Positions 26,896-39,450 of a stretch of 64,000 bases of DNA are shown piece by piece. The stretch lies in NCBI RefSeq assembly GCF_005869935.1, contig NZ_SZQF01000008.1, positions 159,266 through 223,265 on the forward strand, given 5' to 3'. The stretch's first letter is position 1, and every line of letters begins with the position of its first letter. The position numbers were made by a program, and so were the translations under genes. Below the pieces are notes generated by a model. That model saw nothing but the letters and a program-made list of their open reading frames with translations. It did not search any database and was not told the DNA's origin. The stretch comes from Winogradskyella algicola (GTDB lineage: Bacteria; Bacteroidota; Bacteroidia; Flavobacteriales; Flavobacteriaceae).

Positions 26896-28842
26896 ATGAA
26901 ACCTAGATTTAAATGCTTGCTCTTAGTTTTACTAGCACTAAATGTATCGTTTGCTCAAGAAAAAGATGAAGTGTTACTAAAAGTAGATGGTGAACCTGTG
27001 ATGACTTCAGAATTTTTAAGAGTTTACAATAAGAATTTAGATTTAGTAAAAGATGAAAGTCAAAAAGATGTTGATGGCTATTTAACGTTGTTTACTGAGT
27101 ACCAACTAAAGCTCAAAGAAGCAAAACGTCTTAAACTAGATGAGGATACCAAGTATCAACGAGAGTTTTTGAGGTACAAGAAACAATTGACCAAAAATTA
27201 TCTTTCTGAGAATAAAGTTACAGATGCTTTAGTAAAAGAAGCATACGAGCGTAATAGTTTTGATGTTAATGCATCTCATGTATTGGTACGATTAGATGGC
27301 AATGCAAAAGATACGTTAGGTGCCTACAATCAGGTTTTAAAGTTAAGAGAGCGTGTGCTAAAAGAAGGTTTTGATGCTGTAAAAGCCGATGTGCATAACG
27401 GACAAACCATCTTTCTCGAGGATTTGGGTTACTTCTCTGCATTTAAAATGGTTTACGATTTTGAAACAGCAGCTTATAATACTCCGATAGGAGAAATCTC
27501 AATGCCTTTTAGAACACAGTTTGGTTATCATGTTGTAAAGGTTAATGATAAGCGTCCTTCAAGAGGAACTATTACTGCAGCTCATATAATGATTGCCTTA
27601 CAGCAAAAAGATTCGCTTTTAGACCCAGAAGAGCGCATTAATGATATTTATAAAAAATTGCAGCAAGGCGAAAAGTTTGAGTCTTTGGCGAAGCAATTCT
27701 CAGATGATAAAAGTTCTGCAAGAAATGGTGGTAAGTTATCTCCTTTTAAAAGCGGTCAGTTAAGTTCAACAATTTTTGAAGATGAGGCTTTTGCTTTACC
27801 GAACGATGGTGATGTTAGTAAGCCTTTTAAATCAGAATATGGTTGGCACATAGTAAAGCGTATAGAACATAAGCCAATCCAATCTTTTGAAGAACTAAAA
27901 CCAGCAATAGAGTCGAAGGTGAAAAGAGATTCTAGATCTCAGCTTATTAATGAATCAATGGTAGATGAGTTAAAGAAACGCTATCAAATTTCATACAATC
28001 CTGAAGCTAAAAAATATTTTGAAGCACTTTTAGACGGTAATTATTTTACACGCTCTTGGAGATTGCCAGAGGAATTTGAAACTGATAAGACAGTCTTTAC
28101 AATTGGTAACCGATCATTTACGTATAATGAGTTTGGTCGTCACCTCATGTCTGCTCAGCAAGCTTACGCTAATAAAAAGGGTGATTTTTCTGTAATTATA
28201 GATAAAGAATTTGATAAATTTTTTGAAACTTCAATCCTTCAATACAGAGAAGATAATCTAGAGCTAGAAAATAAAGACTTTGCAAATATTCTAAAAGAAT
28301 ATAGAGATGGATTATTGTTGTTTGATTTAATGGAAAAAGAAATCTGGAACAAAGCATCAAAAGATTCTGTTGGTTTAGAAGCGTATTATCAAAAGCACAA
28401 AGCTAAATACCAATGGGATGAAAGAGTTGAGGTGGTAATAGCAACTGCTGCGAACGAGGACGTTGCTAAAAAAGCATTAAAGATGATGAAAAAAGGGAAG
28501 TCTGAGGAAGCTATTAGAAAAGCTTTAGATACAGATTCTCAGAAAAATATCATATTCACTAAAGGTGTTTTTAATACAAACGATCCAAAGCTTCCGGCTA
28601 ATCTTAAGGTGGAACAAGGTGTTTCCGAAATATATGAGCATAATGACGCGTTTCATGTTATAGATATTAAGTCTGTATTACCAGCAGGAAATAAAACGCT
28701 AGATGAAGCTATGGGTAATGTTATTAACGATTATCAGGCAGAAATTGAGGCTAATTGGATTAATGGTCTTCATGAGCGTTTTAAAGTTGAGGTTAACGAA
28801 AAGGCTCTAGAAAGAGTAAAAGCAAAAATTAATAATCAATAA
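26896..28842 (+). CDS. Periplasmic peptidyl-prolyl isomerase with two parvulin domains
   Basis: ATG start, 648 residues, signal peptide ending at VSFAQ. Two PpiC/rotamase domains: about residues 125-215 ('ASHVLVRLDG' to 'FGYHVVKV') and about 228-325 ('AAHIMIALQQ' to 'YGWHIVKR'), flanked by SurA-like helical segments and a long C-terminal region with a weaker third repeat. It should act as a periplasmic chaperone for outer-membrane and secreted proteins. First of three related genes in an operon with moxR. Confidence 0.88.
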   Translation: MKPRFKCLLLVLLALNVSFAQEKDEVLLKVDGEPVMTSEFLRVYNKNLDLVKDESQKDVDGYLTLFTEYQLKLKEAKRLKLDEDTKYQREFLRYKKQLTKNYLSENKVTDALVKEAYERNSFDVNASHVLVRLDGNAKDTLGAYNQVLKLRERVLKEGFDAVKADVHNGQTIFLEDLGYFSAFKMVYDFETAAYNTPIGEISMPFRTQFGYHVVKVNDKRPSRGTITAAHIMIALQQKDSLLDPEERINDIYKKLQQGEKFESLAKQFSDDKSSARNGGKLSPFKSGQLSSTIFEDEAFALPNDGDVSKPFKSEYGWHIVKRIEHKPIQSFEELKPAIESKVKRDSRSQLINESMVDELKKRYQISYNPEAKKYFEALLDGNYFTRSWRLPEEFETDKTVFTIGNRSFTYNEFGRHLMSAQQAYANKKGDFSVIIDKEFDKFFETSILQYREDNLELENKDFANILKEYRDGLLLFDLMEKEIWNKASKDSVGLEAYYQKHKAKYQWDERVEVVIATAANEDVAKKALKMMKKGKSEEAIRKALDTDSQKNIIFTKGVFNTNDPKLPANLKVEQGVSEIYEHNDAFHVIDIKSVLPAGNKTLDEAMGNVINDYQAEIEANWINGLHERFKVEVNEKALERVKAKINNQ

Positions 28843-28848
28843 ATTTTC

Positions 28849-29700
28849 TTGAAAAAAACGTTCTTTATATTAACTGTTTGTTTGTTTTCTTTCAGCTGTG
28901 ATTTTTTTAAAAAGGCAGATGATAGAGAACCTATTGCAAGAGTTAATGAGACGTATTTGTACAAAGAAGATATTGAAGATCTAGTTCCTGAAGGTACCAG
29001 TAAGGAAGATAGTTTAGTCATCGTTAACGGTTATATAAATCGTTGGGCAAGACAGCTGTTGTTAATGGATGGAGCATTGCTGAATCTATCTGAAGAAAAA
29101 CAAAATGAGTTTTCCAAACTAGTAAATCAGTACAAAAGTGATTTATATACTAAAGCCTATTTAGAAGCTTTGGTGAAAAAGAATATAGACACTTTAGTTA
29201 ATGCCGATGAAGCAGAGGTTTTTTATGAAGCTAATAAGGAGTCGTTCAAGCTTAATGATGATTTACTACAATTACGATATATTAGTCTTCCGCTCAATCC
29301 AATAGATTTAGATACGATTAAGAAAAGGTTCAGACGATATGAAGCTAAGGATAAACGTTACTTAGATTCAATATCTATGCAGTTTAAGTCGTTTTCTCTC
29401 AATGACTCTATTTGGGTTAAATTTAGTCAAGTAGTAGACAAAGTTCCTGTAGTAACTCAAGAAAGTAAAGATCAACTGTTAAAAAAATCTAATTTCTTAC
29501 AGCTCAAAGATTCAATAAACCTATATTTGATGCACGTTAGTGACATACGCCTGCAGAATGATTATGCACCATTAGAGTACGTAAACAAATCAATAAAACA
29601 AATTGTAATTAATAAGCGTAAACTAGAGCTTATTAAACAACTAGAAAATGATATTTCAAAAGATGCAATTAAGAATAATAAATTTCAAATCTATAACTAA
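28849..29700 (+). CDS. Lipoprotein related to SurA/PpiC chaperones, without a clear parvulin domain
   Basis: TTG start (LKKTFFIL), 283 residues. Lipobox 'LFSFSC' gives Cys17 as the lipid attachment site. The N-terminal half is SurA-like helical ('REPIARVNETYLYKEDIEDLVP' and 'INRWARQLLLMDGAL'). No rotamase consensus follows; the rest has been replaced by a helical region. It probably holds clients at the membrane or partners with its neighbours. Six bases after the previous gene; it overlaps the next by 38 bases if that one starts at 29663. Confidence 0.72.
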   Translation: MKKTFFILTVCLFSFSCDFFKKADDREPIARVNETYLYKEDIEDLVPEGTSKEDSLVIVNGYINRWARQLLLMDGALLNLSEEKQNEFSKLVNQYKSDLYTKAYLEALVKKNIDTLVNADEAEVFYEANKESFKLNDDLLQLRYISLPLNPIDLDTIKKRFRRYEAKDKRYLDSISMQFKSFSLNDSIWVKFSQVVDKVPVVTQESKDQLLKKSNFLQLKDSINLYLMHVSDIRLQNDYAPLEYVNKSIKQIVINKRKLELIKQLENDISKDAIKNNKFQIYN

Positions 29701-31111
29701 GGCTATAAGTCTTTGTTGTTTTCTGTGCTTTGGCACTATTGGTGCGCAAGAGATAATTCCTGATGAGGTTGAGACTGTTAAGGAAAAAGCACAAGACTCG
29801 GTAGTTAATACTACTAGAATAAAAGCAGATGGTGTAGCCGCTGTTGTTGGTGATTTTGTCGTTTTAGAATCTGACTTAGATCGTGAAATCGCTCAGCTAG
29901 AAGCACAAGGAGCCGACTTAAGTGGTGTAACGCGTTGCGAACTTTTTGGTCTACTTTTAGAGAAAAAGTTATACGCGCACCAAGCTATTCAAGATAGCAT
30001 TATGGTCAATGGGTTGTATATCAAATCGCTTGTCGATCAGCAGATAGAGGGTATTCTAGCGCAATCTAGACAAGATATGGATTGGTTAATAAAATACTAC
30101 AAAAAAGACTCTGAACAGGCTTTAAGAGATGAGATGTATGAGATTAACAAAAATGGTTATCTCGAACAAGAAATGCGAAAAAAAGTTATTGGTGAAGTTG
30201 AGGTAACACCAGAAGAAGTTAGAACGTTTTTTAATGAAATCCCAAAAGATGAAAGACCAACTTTTGGTACAGAGTTAAAAGTGGCTCAAATTGTTGTAGT
30301 ACCAGAAGTAACCGAAGAAGCTAAACAAGCTGTAATAGATAGGCTAAAAGGATTTAAAAAAGATGTAGAAGAAAATGGTGCTAAGTTTGCCACCAAAGCA
30401 CTTTTTTATTCGGAGGACTCTGGGTCTAAAAACAATGGTGGTTTATTGCCAGCTATGAATAGAAAACAACCTAGAATGGTAAAAGAATTTAGAGATGTCG
30501 CCTTTAATCTTCAAGAAGGTGAAATCTCTGAGCCATTTGAAACGGATTTTGGATTCCACATTATTTATTTAGAAAAAATTAGAGGTCAGGAATATCAGGT
30601 TAGACATATCTTATTGCGACCAGAGTTAACACCTGAAACTGTTGAGAAAGCGCAAGAAAAAATTGAGAAGGTTAGAGATTTAATTGTTAGTGGTAAACTG
30701 TCTTTTGCAGATGCGGCTTTAGAATTTAGCGACGAAGAGGAAACAAAATACGAAGGAGGTCGATTGACAAATCCTACTACTCAAGATTTTAATTTTGAGT
30801 TGACAAAAATGGATACAGAAATGTACACCCAAATACAAGGTCTAAAAGATGGTGAGGTTAGTGAAGTGATTCAAGACGAAGACCGTATAAATAATATTAA
30901 GTTCAAAATAATGACTGTAACTGACCGTATAGACGATCACGAGGCAGACTTTGCGAGAGATTATTTGAAGATTAAAGAATTAGCACTTCAGGATAAACAA
31001 GTACGAGCAATCGAAAAGTGGCAGAAAGAAGTCATTGAACAAACCTATGTAAAGATTAACGGAGAATATAGAGACTGTGAGTATCAGAGTAATTGGTTAA
31101 AAATTCAATAG
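29663..31111 (+). CDS. surA: SurA-type periplasmic peptidyl-prolyl isomerase
   Basis: I use ATG 29663 (MQLRIINFK) rather than ATG 29648; 482 residues. Signal peptide ends at TIGAQ. A SurA N-terminal domain ('VAAVVGDFVVLESDLDREI') and two parvulin domains follow ('LKVAQIVVVPE' to 'FGFHIIYLEK' and 'YQVRHILLRPEL' to the C-terminus). The enzyme helps fold outer-membrane beta-barrels. The length and domain order are like SurA of E. coli. Four bases from moxR. Confidence 0.87.
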   Translation: MQLRIINFKSITKAISLCCFLCFGTIGAQEIIPDEVETVKEKAQDSVVNTTRIKADGVAAVVGDFVVLESDLDREIAQLEAQGADLSGVTRCELFGLLLEKKLYAHQAIQDSIMVNGLYIKSLVDQQIEGILAQSRQDMDWLIKYYKKDSEQALRDEMYEINKNGYLEQEMRKKVIGEVEVTPEEVRTFFNEIPKDERPTFGTELKVAQIVVVPEVTEEAKQAVIDRLKGFKKDVEENGAKFATKALFYSEDSGSKNNGGLLPAMNRKQPRMVKEFRDVAFNLQEGEISEPFETDFGFHIIYLEKIRGQEYQVRHILLRPELTPETVEKAQEKIEKVRDLIVSGKLSFADAALEFSDEEETKYEGGRLTNPTTQDFNFELTKMDTEMYTQIQGLKDGEVSEVIQDEDRINNIKFKIMTVTDRIDDHEADFARDYLKIKELALQDKQVRAIEKWQKEVIEQTYVKINGEYRDCEYQSNWLKIQ

Positions 31112-31114
31112 TAT

Positions 31115-32068
31115 ATGTCTGATGTTGCTGTAATCGAAAACTTCGTGAATAAATACAAATCATTAAAGCAGGAAATAGCTAAAGTGATTATTGGCCAAGA
31201 AGATGTTGTAGACCAAATTTTAATATCTATTTTCTCTGGTGGACATTCATTATTAATAGGTGTGCCTGGTTTGGCAAAAACCTTAATGGTTAATACCATT
31301 GCACAAGCACTTGGTTTAGATTTTAAACGTATTCAGTTTACACCAGATTTAATGCCTAGTGATATACTTGGTAGTGAAATTCTAGATGAAGATCGACGTT
31401 TTAAATTCATTAAAGGACCAATTTTTGCTAATATTATTTTAGCAGACGAGATTAACAGAACACCACCAAAAACGCAAGCTGCACTTTTAGAGGCTATGCA
31501 AGAGCGTGCTGTAACTGTTGCTGGTCATCAATACAAGTTAAGCTTACCTTACTTTGTGTTAGCAACACAAAATCCAATAGAGCAAGAAGGTACGTATCCT
31601 TTGCCAGAAGCACAGTTAGACCGTTTTATGTTTGCAATCAGATTACAGTATCCTTCTTTTAAAGAAGAAGTTGAGGTCGTAAAAGCAACAACTACAGATG
31701 TGCAAACTACCGTTAATGCTTTGTTTTCTGCTCAGGAAATCATAGATTTTCAAAACGTAATACGTCGTATTCCTGTAGCTGATAACGTTATTGAATACGC
31801 TGTTTCCTTAGTGGCAAAGACAAGGCCAAATGAAAATACAGCTGCAAATATCGTAAAAGAGTTTGTGGATTGGGGAGCAGGTCCTCGTGCATCTCAAAAT
31901 TTAATTCTAGCAGCTAAAACGCATGCAGCTACTAAAGGGAAGTTTTCACCAGATATTGAAGACATTCAAGCTGTGGCCATTGGTATTTTAAGACATAGAA
32001 TTATTAAAAACTACAAAGCAGAAGCAGAGGGTGTAAGTGATGAAAAAATCATAGAGAGCCTTTTTTAA
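31115..32068 (+). CDS. MoxR-family AAA+ ATPase
   Basis: ATG start, 317 residues. Walker A 'GVPGLAKTL', Walker B 'IILADEINRTPPKTQAALLEAM', sensor motif 'FVLATQNPIEQEGTYPLPEAQLDRFM': the canonical MoxR family. These ATPases usually activate or assemble von Willebrand-A-domain proteins encoded next to them (DUF58, VWA). Here no such gene follows, and instead it closes the chaperone operon. It may support maturation of envelope proteins; this is inference from position. Confidence 0.88.
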   Translation: MSDVAVIENFVNKYKSLKQEIAKVIIGQEDVVDQILISIFSGGHSLLIGVPGLAKTLMVNTIAQALGLDFKRIQFTPDLMPSDILGSEILDEDRRFKFIKGPIFANIILADEINRTPPKTQAALLEAMQERAVTVAGHQYKLSLPYFVLATQNPIEQEGTYPLPEAQLDRFMFAIRLQYPSFKEEVEVVKATTTDVQTTVNALFSAQEIIDFQNVIRRIPVADNVIEYAVSLVAKTRPNENTAANIVKEFVDWGAGPRASQNLILAAKTHAATKGKFSPDIEDIQAVAIGILRHRIIKNYKAEAEGVSDEKIIESLF

Positions 32069-32070
32069 TA

Positions 32071-32254
32071 ATCAATTCAGCTAAGAAAAAACTAATTCTA
32101 GCAATTGTAGTTTTTCCTCGGTTTAATTATCACTATAATAGTTGTCTTGTTTAAAACACAACATCGACTATACGGAAGTGAAATTTTAGTACAAGGAATC
32201 TTATTGAAGTCATTTAAATTTTATTTTTATAATCACCTTAATAAAGATTTATAA
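32071..32254 (+). pseudogene. Possible frameshifted small single-pass membrane protein
   Basis: In the gap after moxR one frame reads AKKKLILAIVVF up to about 32115 and the next frame continues directly with GLIITIIVVLFKTQHRLYGS, ending at TAA 32252-32254. Deleting one C of the CC at 32116-32117 would join them into one membrane helix plus a basic tail of about 40 residues. No good start codon is visible upstream in the first frame. So this is either a relic, a sequence error, or coincidence in AT-rich DNA. Confidence 0.3.
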
Positions 32255-32428
32255 ATCTAAGTCTTAAATTCAGAATTATTCTAAATAAGTTTAATTGTTA
32301 ATTTTTTAAATAATTAGTAATTAATATGTTAATATTTTAATTAATACATATAAAAAACGACTTTATGTGATTTATTTTCAGTGTTTTGAGGTTTTCTTTA
32401 CATATTTTCAAAAACCACTACTATTTTG

Positions 32429-32436
32429 TAATTTTG
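32429..32436 (+). promoter_or_regulatory. Candidate -7 element TAATTTTG for aconitase
   Basis: Exact TAnnTTTG match 43 bases before the ATG. A TTC sits where TTG would be at 19-base spacing (32407-32409), so the -33 half is one base off. Confidence 0.45.
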
Positions 32437-32479
32437 TGACACTTAAATTAAAATAATAATCAACCTTTAAATATACTTT

Positions 32480-34747
32480 ATGGCTTTTGACATTGATATG
32501 ATAAAAAAGGTTTATGCTAACATGACAGATCGCGTAGATGCGGCTAGAGAGATTGTTGGAAAACCATTAACACTTTCAGAAAAAATATTATACGCTCATC
32601 TTTGGGATGGTAAACCTACAAAAGCGTTCACTAGAGGTAAGGACTATGTAGATTTTGCTCCAGATAGAGTAGCTTGTCAAGATGCAACTGCACAAATGGC
32701 GTTACTTCAATTTATGCAAGCAGGTAAGCCAAAAGTTGCTGTTCCAACGACTGTACATTGCGACCACTTAATTCAAGCTAAAGATGGTGCAGCTACAGAC
32801 TTAAAACACGCAAATGATACTAGTAGTGAAGTATTTAATTTCTTAGAATCTGTATCTAATAAATATGGAATTGGCTTTTGGAAACCAGGAGCAGGTATCA
32901 TCCATCAAGTAGTATTAGAAAATTACGCTTTTCCAGGTGGTATGATGATTGGTACAGACTCGCATACTGTTAATGCAGGTGGTTTAGGTATGGTTGCTAT
33001 TGGTGTTGGTGGTGCAGATGCTGTAGATGTTATGGCTGGCATGGCTTGGGAGCTTAAGTTTCCAAAATTAATAGGTGTAAGATTAACAGGAAAACTTTCA
33101 GGTTGGACAGCGCCAAAAGATGTTATCTTAAAAGTTGCTGAGATTTTAACAGTTAAAGGAGGAACTGGTGCAATCGTTGAATATTTCGGCCCAGGTGCAT
33201 TATCTATGTCGTGTACAGGTAAAGGAACTATTTGTAACATGGGTGCAGAGATAGGTGCTACTACATCTACTTTTGGATATGATGATTCTATGGAGCGTTA
33301 CTTACGTGCCACAGATAGAGAAGATGTAGCTGACGAAGCTAATAAGATTAAAGATTATCTTACTGCAGATGCTGAAGTATATGCAAATCCTGAGCAGTAT
33401 TTTGACCAAGTTATAGATATTAACCTTTCAGAGTTAGGGCCTTTGTTAAATGGTCCGTTCACACCAGACTTATCTACCGAAGTAGGTAAGGATATGACCA
33501 AGAAGGCTACTGAGAATGAATGGCCGATGCAAGTTGAATGGGGACTCATAGGTTCTTGTACTAACTCATCATATGAAGATTTGTCTAGAGCATCTTCTAT
33601 TGCACAACAAGCTTTAGACAAAGGTCTTAAAACAAAAGCAGAGTTTGGTATTAATCCAGGGTCTGAACAAGTGCGCTACACTGCTGAGCGTGATGGAATT
33701 CTTGAAGTCTTTGAAAAATTAGACGCTAAGATCTTTACAAACGCTTGTGGCCCTTGTATTGGGCAGTGGGCTAGGTATAGCGATCCTAAGAATGCACCCA
33801 AAAATAGTATTGTACATTCATTTAATAGAAACTTTGCAAAGCGTGCAGATGGTAATCCAAATACACACGCTTTTGTAGCATCACCAGAAATTACAGCTGC
33901 TATTGCTATTGCTGGTCGATTAGATTTCAATCCTATGACTGATACTTTGATCAATGAGAATGGTGAAGAAGTGATGTTAGATGAACCAACAGGGTGGGAA
34001 TTACCACCTAAAGGTTTTGATGTAAAAGAAAACGGATACTTAGCGCCTGTTGCAGATGGTAGCGGAGTAGAAGTTACTGTGAAGTCAGATTCAGAAAGAT
34101 TACAATTATTAACACCTTTTGAGCCTATAGGTGATTCTATAACAGGTGCCAAATTATTGATTAAGGCATTTGGTAAATGTACTACAGACCATATTTCTAT
34201 GGCAGGTCCATGGTTACGTTTTAGAGGGCATTTAGATAACATTGCTAATAATACTTTAATTGGAGCTGTAAATGCCTTTAACAAAAAAACTAACTTTGTT
34301 AAGAATCAATTGACAGGTGAGTTTGGTGGAGTTCCTGACACACAACGAGAATACAAGAAGAATGGTATTTGGTCTGTGGTTGTAGGAGACCATAATTACG
34401 GTGAGGGATCTTCTAGAGAGCATGCTGCGATGCAACCTAGACATTTAGGTGTTGCCGCTGTAATTGTAAAGTCTTTTGCTCGTATCCACGAAACAAACCT
34501 TAAGAAGCAAGGTATGTTAGGTCTTACTTTTGCTAATGAGTCAGACTACGATTTAATTCAAGAGGATGATACATTTAACTTCTTAGATTTAAATGAGTTT
34601 GCACCAGATAAGCAATTACACGTAGAGGTTGTACATGCAGATGGTTCTAAAGATGTAATTGCTTTAAACCATACCTATAATGATGCGCAGATTGAATGGT
34701 ATAAAGAAGGTTCTGCTCTTAATTTAATTAAAAAACAAAACGCTTAA
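32480..34747 (+). CDS. acn: Aconitate hydratase (mitochondrial type)
   Basis: ATG start, 755 residues, which is the length of mitochondrial-type aconitases and shorter than AcnA or AcnB of E. coli. The iron-sulfur cysteines are seen in '[11 protein letters not shown]' and '[11 protein letters not shown]'. '[13 protein letters not shown]' and '[14 protein letters not shown]' are substrate-binding segments, and the swivel domain has '[19 protein letters not shown]'. It isomerises citrate and isocitrate in the TCA cycle. Monocistronic, with its own promoter candidate and a strong terminator. A 202-codon open frame on the other strand is a codon-bias shadow. Confidence 0.95.
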   Translation: MAFDIDMIKKVYANMTDRVDAAREIVGKPLTLSEKILYAHLWDGKPTKAFTRGKDYVDFAPDRVACQDATAQMALLQFMQAGKPKVAVPTTVHCDHLIQAKDGAATDLKHANDTSSEVFNFLESVSNKYGIGFWKPGAGIIHQVVLENYAFPGGMMIGTDSHTVNAGGLGMVAIGVGGADAVDVMAGMAWELKFPKLIGVRLTGKLSGWTAPKDVILKVAEILTVKGGTGAIVEYFGPGALSMSCTGKGTICNMGAEIGATTSTFGYDDSMERYLRATDREDVADEANKIKDYLTADAEVYANPEQYFDQVIDINLSELGPLLNGPFTPDLSTEVGKDMTKKATENEWPMQVEWGLIGSCTNSSYEDLSRASSIAQQALDKGLKTKAEFGINPGSEQVRYTAERDGILEVFEKLDAKIFTNACGPCIGQWARYSDPKNAPKNSIVHSFNRNFAKRADGNPNTHAFVASPEITAAIAIAGRLDFNPMTDTLINENGEEVMLDEPTGWELPPKGFDVKENGYLAPVADGSGVEVTVKSDSERLQLLTPFEPIGDSITGAKLLIKAFGKCTTDHISMAGPWLRFRGHLDNIANNTLIGAVNAFNKKTNFVKNQLTGEFGGVPDTQREYKKNGIWSVVVGDHNYGEGSSREHAAMQPRHLGVAAVIVKSFARIHETNLKKQGMLGLTFANESDYDLIQEDDTFNFLDLNEFAPDKQLHVEVVHADGSKDVIALNHTYNDAQIEWYKEGSALNLIKKQNA

Positions 34748-34772
34748 CTAAGTTAAGTTTAATTGATAAATT

Positions 34773-34805
34773 AAAAACTCTCAGTTATTTGCTGAGAGTT
34801 TTTTT
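34773..34805 (+). terminator. Strong terminator after aconitase
   Basis: Perfect 12-base stem AAAAACTCTCAG/CTGAGAGTTTTT, 7-base loop, run of seven T. Confidence 0.85.
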
Positions 34806-34874
34806 GTTTTACAATGAAAGGTTTAAAAAAAATGATCGACTTTAACTTTAACTCAATTAAATCTTTCTTTAGTC

Positions 34875-35546
34875 ATGAATTCTATTTGGATCCTTGAAGA
34901 TGTAAATTTATTTAATTTACTCTGCCCTCATAAGTTTAAAAAATATAAGTCATGTCACGATTTTGATGCCTATAAAAAGAGTGATTACATTTATTTTGAA
35001 GACGATGCAGCAAACAAAGTTTATCTTATAGAGAAGGGTAAAGTTAAGATTGGATATTACAACGAAGATGGTACTGAGGTTGTAAAGGCAATTTTAAGAA
35101 AGGGTGAGTTGTTTGGTGAAAAAGCCATTTTAGGAGAGGAAAAAAGAGATGAGTTTGCACAATCCTTAGACAATAATACGTCTATCTGTCCTGTAGGTGT
35201 TGACACCATGCACGATTTAATGCGAGATAATAAAACTTTCAGCTTGAGAGTCTATAAATTTATAGGCTTTAAATTTAAAAAACTAGAACGAAGACTTCAA
35301 TTGTTATTATTTAAAGATTCAAAAACAAGATTACTAGAATTCTTAAACGAACTATGTACAGATTATGGTTACGGTTGTGAAAAAACAGGTGATCATATTA
35401 TAAACCATCCATATACACAGAAAGATATAGCCTCATTAATAGGTATTTCTCGTCCGACATTAAATATTTTAATGAACGAACTTAAAGAAGCAGATGTTAT
35501 TGATTTTAACCGCCGACAAATTAGAATTTTCAGTACTTCAGCTTAA
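34875..35546 (+). CDS. Crp/Fnr-family transcriptional regulator
   Basis: ATG start, 223 residues. Cyclic-nucleotide-binding-type beta-roll in residues 30-130 ('YIYFEDDAANKVYLIEKGKVKIGYYNEDG', 'LRKGELFGEKAIL'), a long dimer helix, and a C-terminal winged HTH ('YTQKDIASLIGISRPTLNILMNELKEADVI'). No Fnr-type N-terminal four-cysteine cluster; Cys residues at 17 and 27 are not in that arrangement. The effector is unknown. Two bases upstream of the frame of the thioredoxin gene, so they are likely co-transcribed. Confidence 0.85.
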   Translation: MNSIWILEDVNLFNLLCPHKFKKYKSCHDFDAYKKSDYIYFEDDAANKVYLIEKGKVKIGYYNEDGTEVVKAILRKGELFGEKAILGEEKRDEFAQSLDNNTSICPVGVDTMHDLMRDNKTFSLRVYKFIGFKFKKLERRLQLLLFKDSKTRLLEFLNELCTDYGYGCEKTGDHIINHPYTQKDIASLIGISRPTLNILMNELKEADVIDFNRRQIRIFSTSA

Positions 35547-35557
35547 CTTTGATGATG

Positions 35558-36121
35558 ATGAAAAAGCATTTTAAAAAAAGCAATATTGTCTTTATAATAG
35601 TAATCTTGCTACTGATAATTCCACAAACAAGACAGCTTATTCAAGTTTGGTTACACAGAGGGTTAAGTTATATTAATCAATCAACGATTATAGATAATGA
35701 CCAAAGAGTTAAAGTGACCTATAATAAATGGAAATTACAATCTGATAATAATACAATCCTCGATTTTCGATCTACAAAAGGAGACGTCGTGTTTATTAAT
35801 TTTTGGGCAACATGGTGTCCGCCATGTATAGCCGAGATGCCAAGTCTTCAAGCGTTATATGACGATTATAATAATAAAGTAGAATTCCTTTTTGTAACGA
35901 ATGATAAAATTAATGTTGTTAACAATTTTAAGTCAAAAAATGGATTCAACTTCAAAGTTTACAACCCTATTAATGAGGTGCCAGATGTATTAGCGACAAA
36001 TTCAATTCCTCGTACGTTTATAATTAACAAAAACCATGAAATTGTAGTAGATGAATCCGGTGCCTTAGATTGGAATAGTGAAAAAATTAGACAATTACTC
36101 GATGATTTATTAATTGAATAA
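35558..36121 (+). CDS. TlpA-like membrane-anchored thioredoxin
   Basis: The frame opens at TTG 35549 followed by three ATG codons; I take the last, 35558 (MKKHFKKSNI), giving 187 residues. N-terminal membrane anchor (about residues 8-25), then a thioredoxin domain with the active site WCPPC in 'NFWATWCPPCIAEMP' and the cis-proline segment 'NSIPRTFIIN'. It likely works as a periplasmic thiol reductase, for example in cytochrome maturation or oxidative repair. Probably in one transcript with the Crp/Fnr gene. Confidence 0.83.
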   Translation: MKKHFKKSNIVFIIVILLLIIPQTRQLIQVWLHRGLSYINQSTIIDNDQRVKVTYNKWKLQSDNNTILDFRSTKGDVVFINFWATWCPPCIAEMPSLQALYDDYNNKVEFLFVTNDKINVVNNFKSKNGFNFKVYNPINEVPDVLATNSIPRTFIINKNHEIVVDESGALDWNSEKIRQLLDDLLIE

Positions 36122-36130
36122 TTATTGCAC

Positions 36131-36138
36131 TATCTTTG
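36131..36138 (+). promoter_or_regulatory. Candidate -7 element TATCTTTG for the crtA-like gene
   Basis: Exact TAnnTTTG match 40 bases before the TTG start at 36178. No ideal -33. An 8-base inverted repeat TTTTAATT/AATTAAAA (36147-36167, 5-base spacer) lies just after it and could be an operator. Confidence 0.4.
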
Positions 36139-36177
36139 ATTTTCGTTTTTAATTGGCTGAATTAAAATATTTATTAA

Positions 36178-36864
36178 TTGTCTCAAATCACTACATTAAC
36201 GTTTTTTAGATACAACACCATTGCTAGTAAAATATGGGCTTTTGGTATGATGCAGTTTGCACATAATCCATTGTCAAAAATTAAAGGTCAGGTTTTATAT
36301 AAATTAATGGGAAGTGGAAAGAATGGATTTAGTCCATCACCAGATTGGTCTGTATATGCGTTGTTGCAAGTATGGGATAATGAAGCATCAGCTGATGCTT
36401 TTTATAAACATTCAGAACTAAATAAACGTTTTAAAAGTAAATCCAAGGAACACATTATTTTTTATTTAAAACACATAAAATCTCACGGTGCTTGGTCTGG
36501 TAAGAATCCGTTTGTAAAAAGTGACACCCTTAATGAGAATAATCCTCTAATTGCCGTGATTACAAGAGCTACAATAAAGAAGCGCCATTTGCTAAAATTT
36601 TGGCGGTATGTACCCACATCTCAGAAGCCTCTTAGTGATAATAGAGGTCTCATTTATGCTAAAGGAATCGGTGAAGTACCTTTTCTTCAGATGGCTACAT
36701 TTAGTATTTGGAAATCAAAAGATGATTTGACGACTTATGCTTACGGAAGTGAGGAACACAAAAAAGCAGTCATGGACACAAAAAAAATACAGTGGTATAA
36801 AGAAGAACTTTTTTCAAGATTTCAGCCTTATAAATCTTATGGTAGTTGGTCTGGCATAGATGGA

Positions 36865-36876
<12 letters not shown>
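36178..36876 (+). CDS. crtA: CrtA-like carotenoid oxygenase (probable carotenoid 2-hydroxylase)
   Basis: TTG start, 232 residues. The family hallmarks of spheroidene-monooxygenase-like proteins are two heme-protein-like repeats, each with a 'GxW.G.(N/D)PF' type ending: 'SHGAWSGKNPF' in the middle and 'SYGSWSGIDGLEF' at the end. From memory, a CrtA-related enzyme of a myxol-producing marine flavobacterium hydroxylates C-2 of the open carotenoid end. The neighbouring cruF and crtD make the same role likely here. Converges with cruF with a 12-base overlap. Confidence 0.75.
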
Positions 36877-39435
<2,559 letters not shown>

Positions 39436-39450
39436 TTTTTATGTTTTAAA

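Larger units (their letters stand above)
32069..32479. other. 411-base gene-free stretch between moxR and aconitase
   Basis: Contains the possible small-protein relic (32071-32254), a weak hairpin with A and T flanks at 32086-32115 that could terminate the moxR transcript, then about 170 bases of very AT-rich sequence with TTAATAT-like repeats and the -7 element of aconitase. Nothing else is recognised. Confidence 0.5.

Noticed and set aside
33676..34284. 202-codon open frame antisense to aconitase
   Set aside because: Mirror of a highly expressed, codon-biased gene; no start context, no domain, and its residues follow the complement of aconitase codons.
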